Shown: piece by piece, positions 61,895 to 64,000 of the stretch
How positions within the stretch are numbered: position 1 is the first letter of the stretch
Layout: every line of letters starts with the position of its first letter
DNA from: Actinomycetes bacterium
GTDB taxonomy: Bacteria; Actinomycetota; Acidimicrobiia; Acidimicrobiales; RAAP-2
Assembly: GCA_021823525.1 (NCBI GenBank)
Contig: JAKANY010000011.1
Span: 1-64,000 of the forward strand
Length of the DNA stretch: 64,000 nt
Reading direction: 5' to 3'
Program-made: the position numbers and the translations under genes
Notes under the pieces: model-generated
What the model was told of the DNA's origin: nothing
The model's database searches: none
What the model saw: the letters and a program-made list of their open reading frames with translations, nothing else

Positions 61895-62353
61895 GTGGCC
61901 GCGTGGACGCGCGAGGAGATCGCCGAGAGGGTGCGCCGAGCCGGAGGTCGGATGACGGCGGCCAAGCGCGCCATCGCCGATGCGCTGGTGGCCAGTGCCA
62001 TCGACCTCGCCGCCGACGAGCTCACGCGGCGCGTGCAGTCCACCCGGCCCGAGATCAGCCCTTCCACGGTCTACCGCGTGCTCGACGAGTTCGAGGAGCT
62101 GGCGATCGTCGAGCACGCGCACCTGGGCCACGGCGCGACCGTGTACCACCTCGCCGGCGTTCCTCACGGCCATCTCGTGTGCACCGGGTGCGGGCTCAGC
62201 TTCGAGGTCCCGGCCGAGCTGTTTGACCCGCTGGCCCGCGACCTGCTCGAGCGATACGGCTTCACGTTGGATCGGCACCACGTGGCCGTCGCCGGACTCT
62301 GCGAGCGATGTCGCGCCCGGGACCAAGACCGGCGCGCCGACCCCTCCCACTAA
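61895..62353 (+). CDS. Fur-family metal-dependent regulator
   Basis: Winged-helix metalloregulator (152 aa). The DNA-binding half has RMTAAKRAIADAL and STVYRVLDEFEELAIVEH; the dimer half has HGHLVCTGCG with C96/C99 and LCERC with C136/C139, the structural zinc site. Fur, Zur or PerR identity cannot be told from this alone. Divergence from msrA hints at oxidative stress. The stop TAA is part of the next gene's -10 box. Confidence 0.9.
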   Translation: MAAWTREEIAERVRRAGGRMTAAKRAIADALVASAIDLAADELTRRVQSTRPEISPSTVYRVLDEFEELAIVEHAHLGHGATVYHLAGVPHGHLVCTGCGLSFEVPAELFDPLARDLLERYGFTLDRHHVAVAGLCERCRARDQDRRADPSH

Positions 62354-62356
62354 GTT
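62351..62356 (+). promoter_or_regulatory. Putative -10 element of the ABC ATPase gene
   Basis: TAAGTT with seven bases before the GTG at 62364. It begins with the fur stop codon, so readthrough from fur is possible too. Confidence 0.42.
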
Positions 62357-62363
62357 CCTCTCC

Positions 62364-63281
62364 GTGATCACCGTCGAGCACGTGTCCAAGAGCTACGGCG
62401 ACACGGTAGCCCTGCGCGACCTGTCCTTTGAGGTGAGTGCGGGCGTCATCACGGGCTTCCTCGGACCCAACGGTTCGGGAAAGTCGACGACCATGCGCAT
62501 CATCATGGGACTCGACGAGCCGCAGCGCGGGCGAGCGACGATCGACGGGCACTCCTACCGCGACCTCTCGTCACCCTTGCACGCGGTCGGCGCGCTTCTC
62601 GACGCGAAGGCGATCCATCCCGGGCGCACGGCGCGCAATCACCTGCGAGCGCTGGCGACCTCTAACGACATCTCGCAGCGTCGCGTCGAGGACGTCCTGG
62701 AGTTCGTGGGTCTGGCCGGAGTGGCCGACCGCCGCGCGGGCGAGTTCTCCCTGGGCATGTCCCAGCGGCTGGGAATCGCATCGTGCCTCCTGGGAGATCC
62801 CGGGGTCCTCCTGTTCGACGAGCCCATCAACGGGTTAGACCCGGAGGGCATCCGGTGGATCCGCGAGGTCTTCCGCACCCTCGCATCCGAGGGTCGCACA
62901 ATCCTCGTGAGCTCTCACCTCATGAGCGAGATGGCTCTCACCGCCGACCACGTCATCGTCATCGGCAAGGGTTCATTCATCACCCAGGGCACTGTCGACG
63001 AGCTCACGACGACGCGAGCCAACGCGGTGCTGGTGCGGTCCGCCGAGAACGAGCGACTCGCGGGCGCGCTTCGGGCGGAGGATGCGACGGTCACGCCACA
63101 ACCTGGCGGCGCCCTCCTGGTCGAGGGACTCGACGCCGGGGCCATCGGCCGCGTGGCCCTGCGCGACTCGGTGGCTCTGGTCGAGCTGACGCCACAGCGC
63201 GCCTCCCTCGAAGACGTCTTCATGGAGCTGACGGCGGGAGCCACCGAGTACGCCAGCACCCAGCGAGGGATCGATGCCTAG
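62364..63281 (+). CDS. ABC-2 type transporter ATP-binding protein
   Basis: ATPase (305 aa) of the drug/lipid-export class: Walker A GPNGSGKST, signature EFSLGMSQRLGIA, Walker B VLLFDEPINGLDP and switch SSHLMSEM, with a C-terminal extension typical of these systems. GTG at 62364 is used; the open upstream frame inside fur was rejected. It overlaps the permease start by eight bases. Confidence 0.92.
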   Translation: MITVEHVSKSYGDTVALRDLSFEVSAGVITGFLGPNGSGKSTTMRIIMGLDEPQRGRATIDGHSYRDLSSPLHAVGALLDAKAIHPGRTARNHLRALATSNDISQRRVEDVLEFVGLAGVADRRAGEFSLGMSQRLGIASCLLGDPGVLLFDEPINGLDPEGIRWIREVFRTLASEGRTILVSSHLMSEMALTADHVIVIGKGSFITQGTVDELTTTRANAVLVRSAENERLAGALRAEDATVTPQPGGALLVEGLDAGAIGRVALRDSVALVELTPQRASLEDVFMELTAGATEYASTQRGIDA

Positions 63282-64000
63282 CCCGTCAATCGTTTCCACC
63301 ATTCGATCAGAGTGGATCAAGTTCCGCTCGGTCCGCTCGACACCCATCGGCTACGTGGTCACCGCCGTCTTGACGATCGGCCTCGGCATCCTGATCACTG
63401 TGGCGATCCGCAGCCACTGGCACACGATGGACCCCCTGGCGCGCATCGCGTTCGACCCGGTCGCGACGAGCCTCGCGGGCGTGCTGTTCGCGCAGTTCGC
63501 CATCGGCGTGATCGGGATCCTGTACTTCTCCAACGAGTACGCCACGGGCTCGATTCGCCCGACCCTCGCGGCCACGCCCCGGCGATCCCGCGTCGTTGTC
63601 GCCAAGGTCGTGGTGCTCACCGGCGCCACGCTCGTCGTTGCGGAGATCGTGGCCATCGTCACCTTCCTGATTGGCCAGCGCATCTACGCCGGCGTCGTCC
63701 CCACGGCCTCGTTGGGCACCCCCGCCGTCCTGCGATCGGTGCTGCTCGGTGGTCTCTACCTCACCCTGCTCGCGCTGCTCGGGCTCGGGCTCGGCCTGCT
63801 CATCCGGCACCAGTCCGCAGCGATCAGCGTGTACACGACGCTGCTGCTGATCCTCCCGATCATCGTGATCTTCCTGCCCTCGAGCTGGCAGACCACGATC
63901 TCGCGCTACGAGCCCTCATCCCTGGGTCGGGCGATGATGTCGGTGGCGCCGCCCGACCAGATGTTCGGCGCCTGGACCGCGGCGTTGGTCTTGACCCTCT
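63274..64000 (+). CDS. ABC-2 type transporter permease, N-terminal part
   Basis: Membrane subunit of an ABC-2 transporter, cut by the window end (about 242 residues visible). It starts MPSPSIVSTIRSEWIKFRSV and has at least four or five hydrophobic helices, including GVLFAQFAIGVIGILYF and LLLILPIIVIFL, with the ABC-2-like EYATGSIRPTLAATPRR segment. The substrate is unknown. Confidence 0.88.
   Translation, partial: MPSPSIVSTIRSEWIKFRSVRSTPIGYVVTAVLTIGLGILITVAIRSHWHTMDPLARIAFDPVATSLAGVLFAQFAIGVIGILYFSNEYATGSIRPTLAATPRRSRVVVAKVVVLTGATLVVAEIVAIVTFLIGQRIYAGVVPTASLGTPAVLRSVLLGGLYLTLLALLGLGLGLLIRHQSAAISVYTTLLLILPIIVIFLPSSWQTTISRYEPSSLGRAMMSVAPPDQMFGAWTAALVLTL

Overview
The window is a dense, strongly GC-rich stretch of an actinobacterial chromosome. 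Gene content points to Actinomycetota: a Wag31/DivIVA homologue, SepF, a DUF3040 protein, the proteasome activator Bpa, a PHP-type DnaE and a MurE with the meso-diaminopimelate DNPR motif. I suspect class Acidimicrobiia or a neighbour, but that is inference. I saw no rRNA, tRNA, CRISPR array, insertion sequence or prophage. About 73 protein genes are supported. Nearly all intergenic gaps are short, and many neighbouring genes overlap by 1 or 4 bases (TGATG, ATGA, GTGA).

Layout. 1-5590 (minus): pyrimidine operon pyrR-pyrB-pyrC-carA-carB, with a PyrR-binding hairpin in the leader. 5660-14195: an aa3-type cytochrome oxidase block with two CtaG-family assembly proteins, a Sco1-like copper chaperone, subunits III, I and II, an extra cupredoxin, a 37-residue membrane protein and two paralogous small membrane proteins at the two ends. 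14126-18363 (minus): aroC-aroK-aroB-aroQ-efp-nusB. In many actinobacteria this operon runs straight into pyrR, so the oxidase block looks inserted into an otherwise conserved order. 18402-22128: nfuA, several small or unknown genes, a lipoprotein and tyrS. 22158-28224: ccdA and the menaquinone genes menD, menH, menA, menB and menE. 28221-32328 (minus): a sugar-type ABC importer coupled to a short-chain dehydrogenase. 32673-34066: two unknown genes. 34110-41137: dnaE, bpa, an Rrf2 regulator, a sigma-70 factor, rluD and lspA. 41119-45812 (minus): a repeat-bearing DksA-type protein, divIVA, yggT, sepF, yggS and ftsZ. 45927-57312 (minus): the division and cell-wall cluster mraZ-rsmH-ftsL-ftsI-murE-mraY-ftsW-murG-murC-murB-ftsQ, which lacks murF and murD. 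57479-59416 (minus): a lipoate-ligase-like gene, an HNH endonuclease, a small unknown gene and a DUF3040 gene. 59513-64000: a low-molecular-weight phosphatase, nhaA, msrA, fur and the start of an ABC-2 transporter.

How it fits together. Chorismate from the aro operon is the precursor of menaquinone, which supplies electrons to the respiratory chain ending in the oxidase encoded here. CcdA and Sco-type proteins handle thiol and copper chemistry for haem-copper assembly. The pyr operon, murein precursor genes and divisome are growth functions.

Three regulatory features stand out: a 60-bp array of six 10-bp repeats (NNNNN-GTGGY) upstream of mraZ, the pyr leader hairpin, and a recurrent TANNNT-6 nt-start-codon arrangement implying many leaderless transcripts. 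Four convergent gene pairs end in the same shared CTAG tetranucleotide.
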